Below, one piece after another: positions 26,571-34,713 of a stretch of DNA of 43,855 nt (position 1 is the stretch's first letter; the number at the start of each line of letters is the position of its first letter). A program made the translations under genes and the position numbers. This stretch comes from Pseudomonadota bacterium (lineage in GTDB: Bacteria; Pseudomonadota; Gammaproteobacteria; Burkholderiales; Ferrovaceae), in NCBI GenBank assembly GCA_021828745.1, contig JAJZDE010000003.1, positions 1-43,855 on the forward strand. The letters are read 5' to 3'. The notes beneath the pieces were generated by a model that worked only from the letters and a program-made list of their open reading frames with translations, did not search any database and had not been told where the DNA came from.

Positions 26571-26606
26571 GTAAATAGAAAACCCGCGCGCTAAGCACGC
26601 GGGTTT
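26571..26606 (-). terminator. Intrinsic terminator after the leftward cytochrome c4-like gene
   Basis: AAACCCGCG (26580-26588) and CGCGGGTTT (26598-26606) form a 9-bp stem with a 9-base loop. On the minus strand it is followed by TTCTATTT, a T-rich tail. It lies between the c4-like gene and the NorC-like gene, so it would reduce expression of the downstream genes. Confidence 0.75.
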
Positions 26607-26647
26607 CAAGCATACTTCCCCGCTTCGCTGACTTAAGCCGACGATGT

Positions 26648-27388
26648 TTACCGGGTAGTATTCGGGACGCGTGTGTTCCCTTCCGTGGTGCGAGGGGCCG
26701 TGGCCAGATAGGTTGCGGCGTCGAGAATATCCTCGTCGCTCAACTTCTTGGCAATGGCACGCATCATGCCGTAAGGATCGTTGGCGCGGCTCTCATCCCG
26801 CCAGTTGTGCAACTGGTTGACCAGATAAGTGAACTTTTGTTCCCCGATGACCGGAAAAACTGGAGCTGCACCGCGACCGTTGTACCCGTGGCAAGACATG
26901 CAGGCCGAAACCTTGCCGCTGACGCCGTATTTGACCAGGATTTCACCCTTGTAACGGGTTCCGATGGGTTGGCCCCCATCTTTGATGGCCTGCAAATCCG
27001 ACAATTCCTTGGGGTCAAGAGGAAGGGAATTGACGTAAGCCGAAACATCCCGCCGATCCTGGGGGGTGAGTTGCTGAGCAAACAAAGGCATGACTGCCCC
27101 TGCCCCCGATGGGGTTCTCCGGCCTTCGGCCAAGTCCGTCAACTGCTTGACGATATAAGGAAAACCGAGATTGTTGAGACGGGGTGCCCCCATGGCTTCC
27201 GTTCCCCATCCTGTGGCTCCATGGCAGGTCATGCACGCCGGAGCGGCGCCTTTCCCTTCCGTGAAGATCTTTTTGCCGTTGGCTGGGTCGCCGTTCATGA
27301 CCCCTTCTTCTTCAGCCAGAGCCGTCATGCTCACCAGAGCCGCGGCCACAGCCAGCCCGGATGTGATCTTAGTGAATGACTTACGCAT
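26648..27388 (-). CDS. Diheme cytochrome c4-like protein, second copy
   Basis: The 246-residue precursor has a Sec signal peptide (cleavage near ALA-EEE) and two c-heme motifs, CMTCH at 52-56 and CMSCH at 163-167. Its first half contains APRLNNLGFPYIVKQL and its second half PVIGEQKFTYLVNQL, the paired helices typical of cytochrome c4. It is about 40 residues longer than the copy at 22060, mainly by a longer linker between the halves. It is expected to carry electrons in the periplasm between ACIII, HiPIP or the mini-oxidase-type complex and the terminal oxidase. A strong ribosome site, GGAGGGGGG, precedes the ATG. Confidence 0.9.
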   Translation of the reverse strand: MRKSFTKITSGLAVAAALVSMTALAEEEGVMNGDPANGKKIFTEGKGAAPACMTCHGATGWGTEAMGAPRLNNLGFPYIVKQLTDLAEGRRTPSGAGAVMPLFAQQLTPQDRRDVSAYVNSLPLDPKELSDLQAIKDGGQPIGTRYKGEILVKYGVSGKVSACMSCHGYNGRGAAPVFPVIGEQKFTYLVNQLHNWRDESRANDPYGMMRAIAKKLSDEDILDAATYLATAPRTTEGNTRVPNTTR

Positions 27389-27512
27389 TTACCCCCCTCC
27401 AGAATGACATTGAATGACAGGACAGTAGACAGGACCTACCGTTCCATGAACCCGTACTGCTTTTTTTAATTGAACGGGCTGCAAAGATTCCCAAACGCGG
27501 CACGGTTCGCTG

Positions 27513-27540
27513 ATTTTACCGCAGAATTTTGCGATGTCAG
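27513..27540 (-). promoter_or_regulatory. Sigma-70-like promoter for the leftward cytochrome gene
   Basis: On the minus strand CTGACA (27540-27535) and TAAAAT (27518-27513) are separated by 16 bases; each matches 5 of 6 consensus positions. Predicted transcription start is near 27506, giving a leader of about 118 bases before the ATG at 27388. Confidence 0.6.
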
Positions 27541-27583
27541 CGTTTCCATGTCGCATCGTAGCGGACTATATCATGGGCAAAAC

Positions 27584-27624
27584 CGGCTTCGCAACAGATT
27601 TTTGAGGCATGCCTGTCGAAGCCG
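27584..27624. repeat. Inverted repeat with nested palindrome in the divergent intergenic region
   Basis: CGGCTTCG (27584-27591) is matched by CGAAGCCG (27617-27624). The match extends inward to ACAG/CTGT with a two-base bulge, giving a 12-bp bulged stem. The loop contains the palindrome GGCATGCC (27606-27613). It lies upstream of the HiPIP promoter and is a candidate operator or cruciform-type element. No T-run follows, so it is not a typical terminator. Confidence 0.5.
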
Positions 27625-27661
27625 CTGACGGGGCCGAAATAAGGGGAAAGATTAGACCCAC

Positions 27662-27690
27662 TTGACAGTCTGTTTCAGGGGCGCTACGCT
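27662..27690 (+). promoter_or_regulatory. Promoter candidate for the HiPIP gene
   Basis: A perfect -35 box TTGACA (27662-27667) is followed after 17 bases by TACGCT (27685-27690), a 3-of-6 match to -10. Predicted start is near 27697, giving a leader of about 117 bases. The -35 is part of the repeated octamer TTGACAGT. Confidence 0.5.
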
Positions 27691-27813
27691 AGGCATATGG
27701 TCAGTCGGAGAAGGAGTTTGTCTTCCGGCCATGAGCGTCGTATCACAATAATAAAATATGTTTTTTGTTGGTTTTAACCTAAAACTATTTAATCGATCTG
27801 GAGGGGTTACAAC

Positions 27814-28119
27814 ATGGAAAAAGGTATCAAACAATCGCGCCGTCAGTTGCTCAAGATGGGCTCCATCGCTATCGTGGCAGCGCCGATGGCAGGCTTTACC
27901 ACTTCGGCCTTCGCCAAGAAGAACACCGCCGTGCGGACAGCCTTGCATTTTCAGGACCATCCCAATGGGGAAAAGCAGTGCAATCGTTGCATGAACTTCA
28001 TTCCCAACAAGGACAAGCCGACCGATCCAGGTGCCGTGCACGGGTGTAAACTCTACCCCGGGGACGATGAAATTTGCCCGACCTGCTATTGCAACGGCTT
28101 CGTCGCAAAACCCAAATAA
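27814..28119 (+). CDS. Tat-exported HiPIP-like high-potential iron-sulfur protein
   Basis: HiPIPs are small periplasmic [4Fe-4S] electron carriers working at high potential between a quinol-oxidising complex and terminal oxidases. The 101-residue precursor has a twin-arginine signal (SRRQLLKMG, hydrophobic core to about residue 34), as needed for export with a folded cluster. The Cys pattern C56-N-R-C59, then HGC78-KLYPG and C88, matches the HiPIP plan. Two further cysteines, C91 and C93, crowd the C-terminus (CPTCYC), which I do not remember from standard HiPIPs. It is monocistronic: its own promoter is upstream and a strong terminator follows. Confidence 0.85.
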   Translation: MEKGIKQSRRQLLKMGSIAIVAAPMAGFTTSAFAKKNTAVRTALHFQDHPNGEKQCNRCMNFIPNKDKPTDPGAVHGCKLYPGDDEICPTCYCNGFVAKPK

Positions 28120-28141
28120 CTCAATAGTTCCAAGTCGTATT

Positions 28142-28177
28142 CGAAAAGGTGCCAAGGGCACCTTTTCGTTTCTGTTT
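28142..28177 (+). terminator. Strong intrinsic terminator after the HiPIP gene
   Basis: CGAAAAGGTGCC (28142-28153) and GGCACCTTTTCG (28157-28168) form a perfect 12-bp stem with an AAG loop. It is followed by TTTCTGTTT. The A-tract on the left arm also makes it usable from the opposite strand. Confidence 0.9.
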
Positions 28178-28415
28178 CCGATCCGAATTTGGGGATGAAG
28201 AGCATGTTTTCTCAGTCCTTTCATTCTGGCTCGGGATGCGTGTGCGTACCGACTTTTTGACAGTGCTTGCCATTCCTCCACGGTCCTTGACAGTGGAGGG
28301 GCGGTCATGTTCGGGTTTCGGGTGGGTGCGTGGATGTCAATAAGGGATTGACCGTCAAGACCTTCGTCAGTTGGGGCGAAGTCGCGGGTGAGTTTTTTCT
28401 GGGCAGGATTATTGA
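28178..28415. other. Upstream regulatory region of the ACIII operon
   Basis: No gene is supportable in this gap. It holds two direct copies of TTGACAGTG (28256-28264 and 28287-28295), spaced 31 bases start to start. TGTCAA (28335-28340) and the 11-base palindrome TTGACCGTCAA (28348-28358) follow. None of the TTGAC boxes has a good -10 at 16-18 bases, so the actA promoter is not identified. The repeated boxes look more like regulator sites. A weak AGGA ribosome site precedes actA. Confidence 0.5.
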
Positions 28416-29030
28416 ATGAATTACGGAAAAAGAATTTTTCTCTGGATCGTGCTGTTCTGGATCGGGAGTGCGCAGGTCTTTGCGGAGCCCTTTGTTCAGG
28501 GTGGCCCCATTGGTTCGCAAACCAGTGATGGGTACGATGCGCTGGGCCCGGTGGTGGAGCAACCCATCGAGTTTCCACATAACACCCACGCCGGACGCAT
28601 GCAGATCAACTGCATGTACTGTCATACCTACGCGCGGCGCAGCAATGTGTCTGGAATTCCTCGTCTCGACAAATGTATGGGGTGTCACAATTTGATCGAA
28701 GGCGTCAAGGATCGTCCGCGGATCAAGAAATTGTTTGAATATTGGGAAAACAAACAGCCGATTCCCTGGAAAAAAGTGCATGACTTGCCTGATTTCGTTC
28801 GTTTCAACCACGAGCGCCATATCCAGCGTTTTTATTTCCAGGAAAAACGACCCGTTCGTGAAGTCTGTGGGTACTGTCATGGCGATATTGCTTCCATGAC
28901 GACGGCGCGGCGTGTCAAAGCCTTGTCCATGGGTTGGTGTGTCAGTTGTCACCAAAAGGATCATCTGGAGAAGGCGGGGAGCACGGTGACCAGTCACGGT
29001 CCCAACGATTGCTGGCTCTGTCATAAATAA
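28416..29030 (+). CDS. actA: Alternative complex III pentaheme cytochrome subunit ActA
   Basis: ActA is the periplasmic multiheme subunit of alternative complex III, a quinol:cytochrome c (or HiPIP) oxidoreductase that replaces bc1. The 204-residue product starts with a signal peptide cleaved near VFA. It holds exactly five CxxCH motifs at 66-70, 87-91, 151-155, 175-179 and 199-203. Extra histidines in FPHNTH, RFNHERH and KDH are axial-ligand candidates. The N-terminal hydrophobic segment may also serve as an anchor. It opens the actABCDEF operon. Confidence 0.92.
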   Translation: MNYGKRIFLWIVLFWIGSAQVFAEPFVQGGPIGSQTSDGYDALGPVVEQPIEFPHNTHAGRMQINCMYCHTYARRSNVSGIPRLDKCMGCHNLIEGVKDRPRIKKLFEYWENKQPIPWKKVHDLPDFVRFNHERHIQRFYFQEKRPVREVCGYCHGDIASMTTARRVKALSMGWCVSCHQKDHLEKAGSTVTSHGPNDCWLCHK

Positions 29031-29057
29031 AACGGCGACCAAACAGGAGACGATGAA

Positions 29058-31265
29058 ATGACAATGAGTAATTTGGATCGCCGAGATTTCCTCAAGGTGT
29101 TGGGGATCAGTGGGGCCGCTGCCACACTGGCAGGATGTGGTCATACTTCCATCGAGTCAGGGGTGGAAGAGGTCATGTCTTACGTCCATCCTCAGGACTT
29201 CGTGGTGCCCGGCATCGGAGTTTTTTATGCCTCGACCTGCGCCCAGTGTGGTTCCGGCTGTGGAATCATGGGCAAGGTGCGCGAAGGGCGGGTTCTCAAA
29301 CTGGAGGGAAATCCCGAGTCCGGAATCAGCGGTGGAAAGATTTGCGGGCTGGGACAGGCGGGCGTGCAAGCCCACTACAACCCGGATCGGTTGCGTACGC
29401 CCATGTATAAGGGTGAAGGGGGCTTGACCCCCGTATCCTGGGAGACGGCCCATCAGATCCTGGAACAACGTCTGGGACCAAACAGTCCGCTAAAAGGCGA
29501 AGAGATCGCTTTTCTGACCGGTGGGGTCAGTGGACACCAGCGGGTACTTCTGGAAAATTTCCTGGAAACCTTTGATTCCACTCATCATGTGACCTACGAT
29601 GCGCTCTCCACTGCCACGGGGAGAGCCGCCAGCAAGGCCATTCTGGGCGCGGAGCAGCCCCTCTGGAATATCCACAAGGCACGCCTGATCCTGTCCTTTG
29701 GTAACGATTTCCTGGGCAGCGGCGTCTCGCCGGTTTACATGGCACGCCAGTACGCGCTGTTTCGAAAGGCACCACGCGGTACCTTGATCCAGATCGAGCC
29801 GCGCATGACCCTGACGGGAGGAAATGCGGATCGCTGGTATCCCATCAAGCCAGGGACCGAAGGAATTCTGGCCTTGGGCATCGCGCATGACTTGCTGCAA
29901 CACGAAGAGTTCTCCAGGGGCGTTCCGCAGGAAATTCTCGATCTGGTCAAAAATTACGATCGGGATGCCGTGAGCGACATCACAGGGATCGGTTCCGATG
30001 CGGTACGCCTGATTGCGGCTCAACTGTGGAACAATACGCCTTCTCTGGTGATTGCCGGACCTTCGGTTGAAGGACATTCCTATGGGTTCAGCAATGCGGC
30101 GGCCGTACAACTGCTCAACGTGATTCTGGGGAATCGGGGACAGACGATGGAGGGTCAGGCCGAACATCCCTTCCCTCAATTGACGCCTACCTTGGGAAGT
30201 TACCATGCGCTGGCTGACCTGAACCAGAAAATGGCCGCTGGAAAGACCCAGGCCCTGCTGGTTTATGGTACCAATCCGGTGTTCACGGCGCCATCGCATC
30301 TGCCCTTTGCAGAATCCTTGAGCAATGTTCCTTTCAAGGTGGCTTTTGTCACGCACATGGATGAAACGGCGGGACATTGTGATCTGGTTCTACCCCTGCT
30401 GTCCGCACTGGAAGACTTTGGCACCCATGTGGCCGAATACCAGCCGGATGGCGTGGAGGTGATGCTGCAGCAACCCCTGATGGAAAAACTCTATCCCGAG
30501 TCCAAGGGGTACGGCGACATCCTTCTGGAAATATTGAAAAAACGCAAGCCGGAGGCCTACGCTGCATTTCCTGACTATTACAGTTATCTCAAAACCGCGA
30601 TGGTCAAGGCCAAGCCGGTTTTCAAGGTCAGCGACAGCGATGATCATTTCTGGGAAGACGCCCTGCGCAATGGTCTCGTCAAGTGGGATGGAAAACCGAC
30701 CTCTCTGGAGGCCAGGTTACCGGCCCTGACCATGCCGAAGCCCGCAGAACTGACGACGGACTACCCCTTCTACTTCGTCCCCTCCATCCGACCGGACATG
30801 CGCGACGGGCGTCATGCCTACCTGCCCTGGCTGCAGGAATCGCCTGAAACCATGACCACGGTGGTCTGGGACAGTTGGGTCGAGATCCATCCCAAAACGG
30901 CAGAGGCGATGCAGATCAAGGAAGGGGACATTCTGCAAATTCAGTCTGCCACCGGATCCGTGCGCGCCAAGGCCTATCTGTTTCCCGGCATTCAACCCGA
31001 TACGGTATCCATGCCGCTGGGGCAAGGGCATACCCAGCTCGGACGGTTTGCCACGGGGGTCGGGGTGAATCCCTACAAGATTCTCGACCCGATTTTTGAC
31101 GATCATACCGGGGAACTGGCCATGCATGCCACGCGTGTGGCCTTGAGAAAAACAGGCGAACATCAGGTGGTCGTGAAGGACGAGGGCCCCACCACCTTCC
31201 AGAACGGGCAAAAACTTGTCGCCACCTTGTCCGCTGACCAAGCCAAATTGTCCAAGGAGATCTAG
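29058..31265 (+). CDS. actB1: Alternative complex III molybdopterin-oxidoreductase-like subunit ActB1
   Basis: ActB1 belongs to the complex iron-sulfur molybdoenzyme (CISM) family. The 735-residue protein has a Tat-like signal (DRRDFLKVLG) with a lipobox-type LAGC (Cys27). A four-cysteine motif follows: C61-x2-C64-x3-C68-x27-C96, the N-terminal [4Fe-4S] pattern of active molybdoenzymes. Canonical ACIII ActB has lost this motif, as far as I remember. The region where catalytic family members carry a Mo-ligand Cys/Ser (around STATGRAASK) has no obvious ligand, so molybdenum binding is doubtful. The C-terminal pterin-domain-like part ends near residue 720. ActB2 is a separate gene here rather than a fusion, with one base between the stop and the next start. 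Confidence 0.88.
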   Translation: MTMSNLDRRDFLKVLGISGAAATLAGCGHTSIESGVEEVMSYVHPQDFVVPGIGVFYASTCAQCGSGCGIMGKVREGRVLKLEGNPESGISGGKICGLGQAGVQAHYNPDRLRTPMYKGEGGLTPVSWETAHQILEQRLGPNSPLKGEEIAFLTGGVSGHQRVLLENFLETFDSTHHVTYDALSTATGRAASKAILGAEQPLWNIHKARLILSFGNDFLGSGVSPVYMARQYALFRKAPRGTLIQIEPRMTLTGGNADRWYPIKPGTEGILALGIAHDLLQHEEFSRGVPQEILDLVKNYDRDAVSDITGIGSDAVRLIAAQLWNNTPSLVIAGPSVEGHSYGFSNAAAVQLLNVILGNRGQTMEGQAEHPFPQLTPTLGSYHALADLNQKMAAGKTQALLVYGTNPVFTAPSHLPFAESLSNVPFKVAFVTHMDETAGHCDLVLPLLSALEDFGTHVAEYQPDGVEVMLQQPLMEKLYPESKGYGDILLEILKKRKPEAYAAFPDYYSYLKTAMVKAKPVFKVSDSDDHFWEDALRNGLVKWDGKPTSLEARLPALTMPKPAELTTDYPFYFVPSIRPDMRDGRHAYLPWLQESPETMTTVVWDSWVEIHPKTAEAMQIKEGDILQIQSATGSVRAKAYLFPGIQPDTVSMPLGQGHTQLGRFATGVGVNPYKILDPIFDDHTGELAMHATRVALRKTGEHQVVVKDEGPTTFQNGQKLVATLSADQAKLSKEI

Positions 31266-31266
31266 C

Positions 31267-32115
31267 ATGTCACTGAGCAATCTGATTCAGAACTGGAACT
31301 CGTTTCGGACGCGTCGTCCCTATGAGGGGCAGTACGACGATGCCCCCTACAAGTGGGCCATGGTCATCGACCTGGACTCCTGTATCGGCTGTAACGCGTG
31401 CACCGTTGCCTGTTATGCAGAAAACAATCTGCCTGTGGTGGGCAAGGAACGCTTTGGCAAGGGGCAGGCCATGCACTGGATCCGCATCGAACGTTACTGG
31501 GGGGAGGGGGATACCATGACCTCCGAATTCCCCGATCATGGCGCGCAATACCTGCCCATGCTCTGCCAGCAGTGCGAGGCGGCTCCCTGTGAACCGGTCT
31601 GTCCCGTCGGTGCCACGCACCACTCGCCGGATGGTCTCAATACCCAGGTGTATAACCGGTGCGTGGGGTCGCGTTATTGTTCGGCCAACTGTCCTTACAA
31701 GGTTCGTTACTTCAACTGGTGGAATTACCCTGATCGGGCCTGGCCCAATCCGCTGGAATTGCAATTGAATCCGGACGTGACGGTGCGGAGCAAGGGGGTC
31801 ATGGAAAAGTGTACGTTCTGCATGCAACGGTTGCGCGCGGGGATGGACAAGGCCAAGACCGAAGGGCGTATCCTGGCCGATGGCGAAGTGCTCACGGCCT
31901 GTGCGCAGGCCTGCCCCACCTCCGCCATCACCTTTGGAAACCTGGCGGATAAAAAGTCCAAGGTGGCCAGAATGTGGAAAAATCAGCAGGTCGATCTGGC
32001 CAAGGACAGTCAGGAAAAATCCGAGGAGGGGATTCGCGGTTACCGGATTCTGGAAGAGTTGAATACCTATCCGTCCATCGTGTATCTCGAACGCGTTCGC
32101 AATCTCGAGGCTTGA
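31267..32115 (+). CDS. actB2: Alternative complex III iron-sulfur subunit ActB2
   Basis: The 282-residue protein is an FdhB/NrfC/PsrB-like ferredoxin subunit with four Cys groups: C39-I-G-C42-N-A-C45-T-V-A-C49, CQQCEAAPCEPVC, CVGSRYCSANCPYKVRYFNWW and CTFC...CAQACPTSAI. These would hold three or four cubane-type clusters (one probably [3Fe-4S]), forming the wire from the membrane subunit to the cytochromes. In many ACIIIs this domain is fused to ActB1. Here an AAGGAG site (31254-31259) and its own ATG show a genuine separate gene, not a frameshift. The frame is open 17 codons further upstream inside actB1; I reject that start. Confidence 0.92.
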   Translation: MSLSNLIQNWNSFRTRRPYEGQYDDAPYKWAMVIDLDSCIGCNACTVACYAENNLPVVGKERFGKGQAMHWIRIERYWGEGDTMTSEFPDHGAQYLPMLCQQCEAAPCEPVCPVGATHHSPDGLNTQVYNRCVGSRYCSANCPYKVRYFNWWNYPDRAWPNPLELQLNPDVTVRSKGVMEKCTFCMQRLRAGMDKAKTEGRILADGEVLTACAQACPTSAITFGNLADKKSKVARMWKNQQVDLAKDSQEKSEEGIRGYRILEELNTYPSIVYLERVRNLEA

Positions 32116-32159
32116 GTTGACCCGCGCGTTCACGAATACCACCATTCAGGGAAAAAACC

Positions 32160-33623
32160 ATGAGTCATAGTGTTCATAGCCATCCTCAGCTGGATGTGCA
32201 AGTTGAAAGAAAGTTCATCCCCAAGCAGAAGGATCTGGGGGCGGACGTTACCTGGGCCAAGATCAACAAGGATGTGCTGAAAAGTCTGGAAAAGCCGCGC
32301 CCCGTTTTCTGGGTGATTTTCTTTTCTGCCCTGGCCTTGTTTTCCTTTGGCGTTTACTGTGAGGTTTATCAGTATCAGAACGGAATGGGGGTGGCAGATT
32401 TGAACAACCCGCAGGTCTGGGGTTTATATATTGCCACCTTCATTTTCTGGATCGGGATGGGTCACTCCGGTACCCTGCTGTCCGCTCTGCTTCATATCAT
32501 CCATGCGGACTGGCGAAAACCGATCTATCGGTATTCGGAAGCCATGACCACCTTTACCTTGCTTACGGCTGCCCTGTTCGTGCTGGTGCATATGGGACGG
32601 CTCTGGCAGTTTTACTATGTGGTGGCCTATCCCAACGAACGCTGGACCTGGCCTAATTTCACCTCGCCCCTGGTGTGGGATGCCACGGCCATCGGAACCT
32701 ATCTGACCTCGTCACTTCTGTTCCTCTACATGGGGATGATTCCCGATCTGGCGATCTGTCGTGACAATGCCAGGGGAGCACGGCGGGCACTCTACCGCTT
32801 TCTTTCCATGGGCTGGCAGGGAACCGATCGGCAGTGGGCCAATTTCAAGGTGGCCTACATGACCATGGCCTGCTTTCTGATGCCGCTGGCAGTTTCGGTT
32901 CACTCCATCGTGTCCACCGACTTTGCCGTGTCCCAGAACCCCGGCTGGCACGTGACGTCCTTCCCGCCTTATTTTGTGTTGGGTGCACTGTATTCAGGAT
33001 GCTCGGGCATCATTACCCTGTTCATCGTGCTGCGTTATGTCTTCCGTTTCGAAGCCTACATGACCCAGCCCATCCTGAACAAACTGATCAAGATGACCTT
33101 CGCCATTGCCATGGTATGGACCTATCTGGATCTGATCGAGTATGCCACCACCTGGTACGGCAGCGATGAAGTGGCCAAGGCCGACCTGATTTACCGGGCG
33201 ACGGGGGATTATGCCCTGCAGTTCTGGGGAATGATTTTCTGCGCCATGGTGATGCCCTTCACCTTGTTGATCCGTTTCGTGCGTCACAACTATGTGGTCT
33301 TGCTGATCATTTCACTGATCCTCAATGTGGGGATGTGGCTGGAACGTTTCCAGATCATTACGCCCACCTTTGCGAAATCGCACTACCCATGGACATGGAC
33401 GGCGGGCTGGTGGCCGAGTTGGGTCCAGTGGGGCATCGTGGCCGGGAGTTTTGGCTGGTTCACCATGCTCTTCATGCTGTACTGCAAAATCTTCCCCAGC
33501 GTGTCCATGTATGAAGTCAAGGAAATGGTGCACGAACAGAACATGGAAGAAAAGGCGCTTGCGGCACAGACAGATGTCCATGAAGCAGGCTTGGTGCCAG
33601 AAATGAAGGGAGGACAGGCATAA
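32160..33623 (+). CDS. actC: Alternative complex III membrane subunit ActC (NrfD family)
   Basis: ActC is the large quinone-binding membrane subunit. The 487-residue protein has a soluble N-terminal part of about 45 residues, then about ten transmembrane helices of the NrfD/PsrC type. The first helix follows EKPRPVFWVIFF, and the helix pair IGMGHSGTLLSALLHI is a conserved spot in the family. Quinol is expected to bind near the periplasmic end. The C-terminus is a Glu/Ala-rich tail. The stop overlaps the actD start by one base (TAATG). Confidence 0.93.
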   Translation: MSHSVHSHPQLDVQVERKFIPKQKDLGADVTWAKINKDVLKSLEKPRPVFWVIFFSALALFSFGVYCEVYQYQNGMGVADLNNPQVWGLYIATFIFWIGMGHSGTLLSALLHIIHADWRKPIYRYSEAMTTFTLLTAALFVLVHMGRLWQFYYVVAYPNERWTWPNFTSPLVWDATAIGTYLTSSLLFLYMGMIPDLAICRDNARGARRALYRFLSMGWQGTDRQWANFKVAYMTMACFLMPLAVSVHSIVSTDFAVSQNPGWHVTSFPPYFVLGALYSGCSGIITLFIVLRYVFRFEAYMTQPILNKLIKMTFAIAMVWTYLDLIEYATTWYGSDEVAKADLIYRATGDYALQFWGMIFCAMVMPFTLLIRFVRHNYVVLLIISLILNVGMWLERFQIITPTFAKSHYPWTWTAGWWPSWVQWGIVAGSFGWFTMLFMLYCKIFPSVSMYEVKEMVHEQNMEEKALAAQTDVHEAGLVPEMKGGQA

Positions 33624-34150
33624 TGAAAAAATCTCATACTCTGGCACTGTATGCGGATATGGATGAAGCGGCCAATGCCCTCAGGGAACTCAAGTCCTCC
33701 GGCATGTCGGGTTTCAGGATGGAGGACGTGGTGGTCAAATCCCCCATCGACCATCCTGAACTGAGCGAGTTGCTGGGCCCTCGTCCCGTCTATATCCAGT
33801 GGTTTACCTTGCTGGGGGTCCTGTTGGGCCCCACTACCGGGTTGGTGTTGATTGCGTCTGCCCAGGCCAGTTTCATCTATCAGGTGCGGGGCGGGCGACC
33901 GGTGGTTCCGCTTCCACCGGATATGGTGCTGACCTATGAGCTGTTCATCCTGTCCGGGGTGCTCATGACGGTTCTGGCGACTTTTGTGGCCATGAAGTTG
34001 CCGGGTAACCGGAGCCCGCTTTATAACGCCAGCGTGTCCGAAGACAAGATCGGTATCCTGGTGAAGGCAGACCCGCAAAGCATTCCTCAGATCAACGAAA
34101 TTTTGGGGCGTCACAAGCCTCTCGAAATCATGGGAGACCAAGCACGATGA
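33623..34150 (+). CDS. actD: Alternative complex III subunit ActD (DUF3341 type)
   Basis: ActD is a small inner-membrane subunit with two helices of unknown catalytic role. The 175-residue product has an N-terminal soluble ferredoxin-like part (ALYADMDEAANALRELKSSG). Two membrane helices (about 58-80 and 101-125) flank a short loop, and a C-terminal soluble stretch follows. This is the family layout. Both ends overlap neighbours (TAATG with actC, ATGA with actE). Confidence 0.9.
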   Translation: MKKSHTLALYADMDEAANALRELKSSGMSGFRMEDVVVKSPIDHPELSELLGPRPVYIQWFTLLGVLLGPTTGLVLIASAQASFIYQVRGGRPVVPLPPDMVLTYELFILSGVLMTVLATFVAMKLPGNRSPLYNASVSEDKIGILVKADPQSIPQINEILGRHKPLEIMGDQAR

Positions 34151-34695
34151 AATCCTTTACTCGCTGGATACCCATTCTGGCTCTGGTTCCCTCGGTCGCC
34201 CTGGCATGGCCGTGGAGCAAGGATATGGCCAATCAGATCAGCGTCAAACCCCAGGAGGGGCCGGATGCGGTGCGACCTTTTCCGGAAAATTCCGTGCCGA
34301 TGTCCGGAACGCCGACCACCCCTTATGTGCACGATGGGGATGCGGCCATGAATCTGCCCAACCCCAATCCGCCTACTGAAAAGTCGGTGGCTTATGGGCG
34401 TGAGATGTTCAAGATCTACTGTGTTCCCTGTCACGGAGACTCGGGTACCGGAGATGGCCTGGTAGGCGAGAAACTGATCGTACGCCCCTTTGACCTGACG
34501 GCCCCCCGGGTTCAGAAGGAAGTTCCCGAAGGCTATATCTGGGGACATATCACCTTTGGCGGGGCGCTCATGCCCTCCTACGGGAATGACATGTCGCCTT
34601 CCGAGCGCTGGGATGTGGTGAATTATGTGCGACATGGTCTGTTGACAGATCCTACCGCCAAAAAACGCGACATGACCACCACCGAAAACAAATAA
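34147..34695 (+). CDS. actE: Alternative complex III monoheme cytochrome c subunit ActE
   Basis: ActE is a monoheme cytochrome c of the complex and the probable exit point to soluble carriers. The 182-residue precursor has a signal peptide (cleavage near ALA) and one heme motif, C92-V-P-C-H96. The MPSYGNDMS segment supplies the likely axial methionine. I see no lipobox, unlike the ActE lipoproteins described elsewhere. A proline-rich stretch (about 36-75) precedes the heme domain. Confidence 0.9.
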   Translation: MKSFTRWIPILALVPSVALAWPWSKDMANQISVKPQEGPDAVRPFPENSVPMSGTPTTPYVHDGDAAMNLPNPNPPTEKSVAYGREMFKIYCVPCHGDSGTGDGLVGEKLIVRPFDLTAPRVQKEVPEGYIWGHITFGGALMPSYGNDMSPSERWDVVNYVRHGLLTDPTAKKRDMTTTENK

Positions 34696-34713
34696 ACCAC
34701 AAGGAGCCGCGCC

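Larger units (their letters stand above)
27389..27813. other. Divergent regulatory region between cytochrome c4-like and HiPIP genes
   Basis: This is a 425-base region with no supportable gene. It holds the leftward promoter (27513-27540), an inverted repeat with a nested palindrome (27584-27624), and the rightward promoter candidate (27662-27690). It also has two long T-runs, at 27471-27477 and near 27761, and a GGAGGGG ribosome site (27800-27806) for the HiPIP gene. The leaders on both sides are over 100 bases. Confidence 0.6.

Noticed and set aside
27389..27500. Small peptide gene upstream of the c4-like gene
   Set aside because: No frame with a ribosome site and more than about 20 codons stands out.
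28287..28292. TTGACA as the -35 of an actA promoter
   Set aside because: No -10-like hexamer at 15-19 bases downstream; kept only as part of a repeated box.
29058..32115. Frameshift breaking a fused actB gene
   Set aside because: ActB1 is full length with its own stop, and ActB2 has its own AAGGAG site and ATG, so two genuine genes are more likely.
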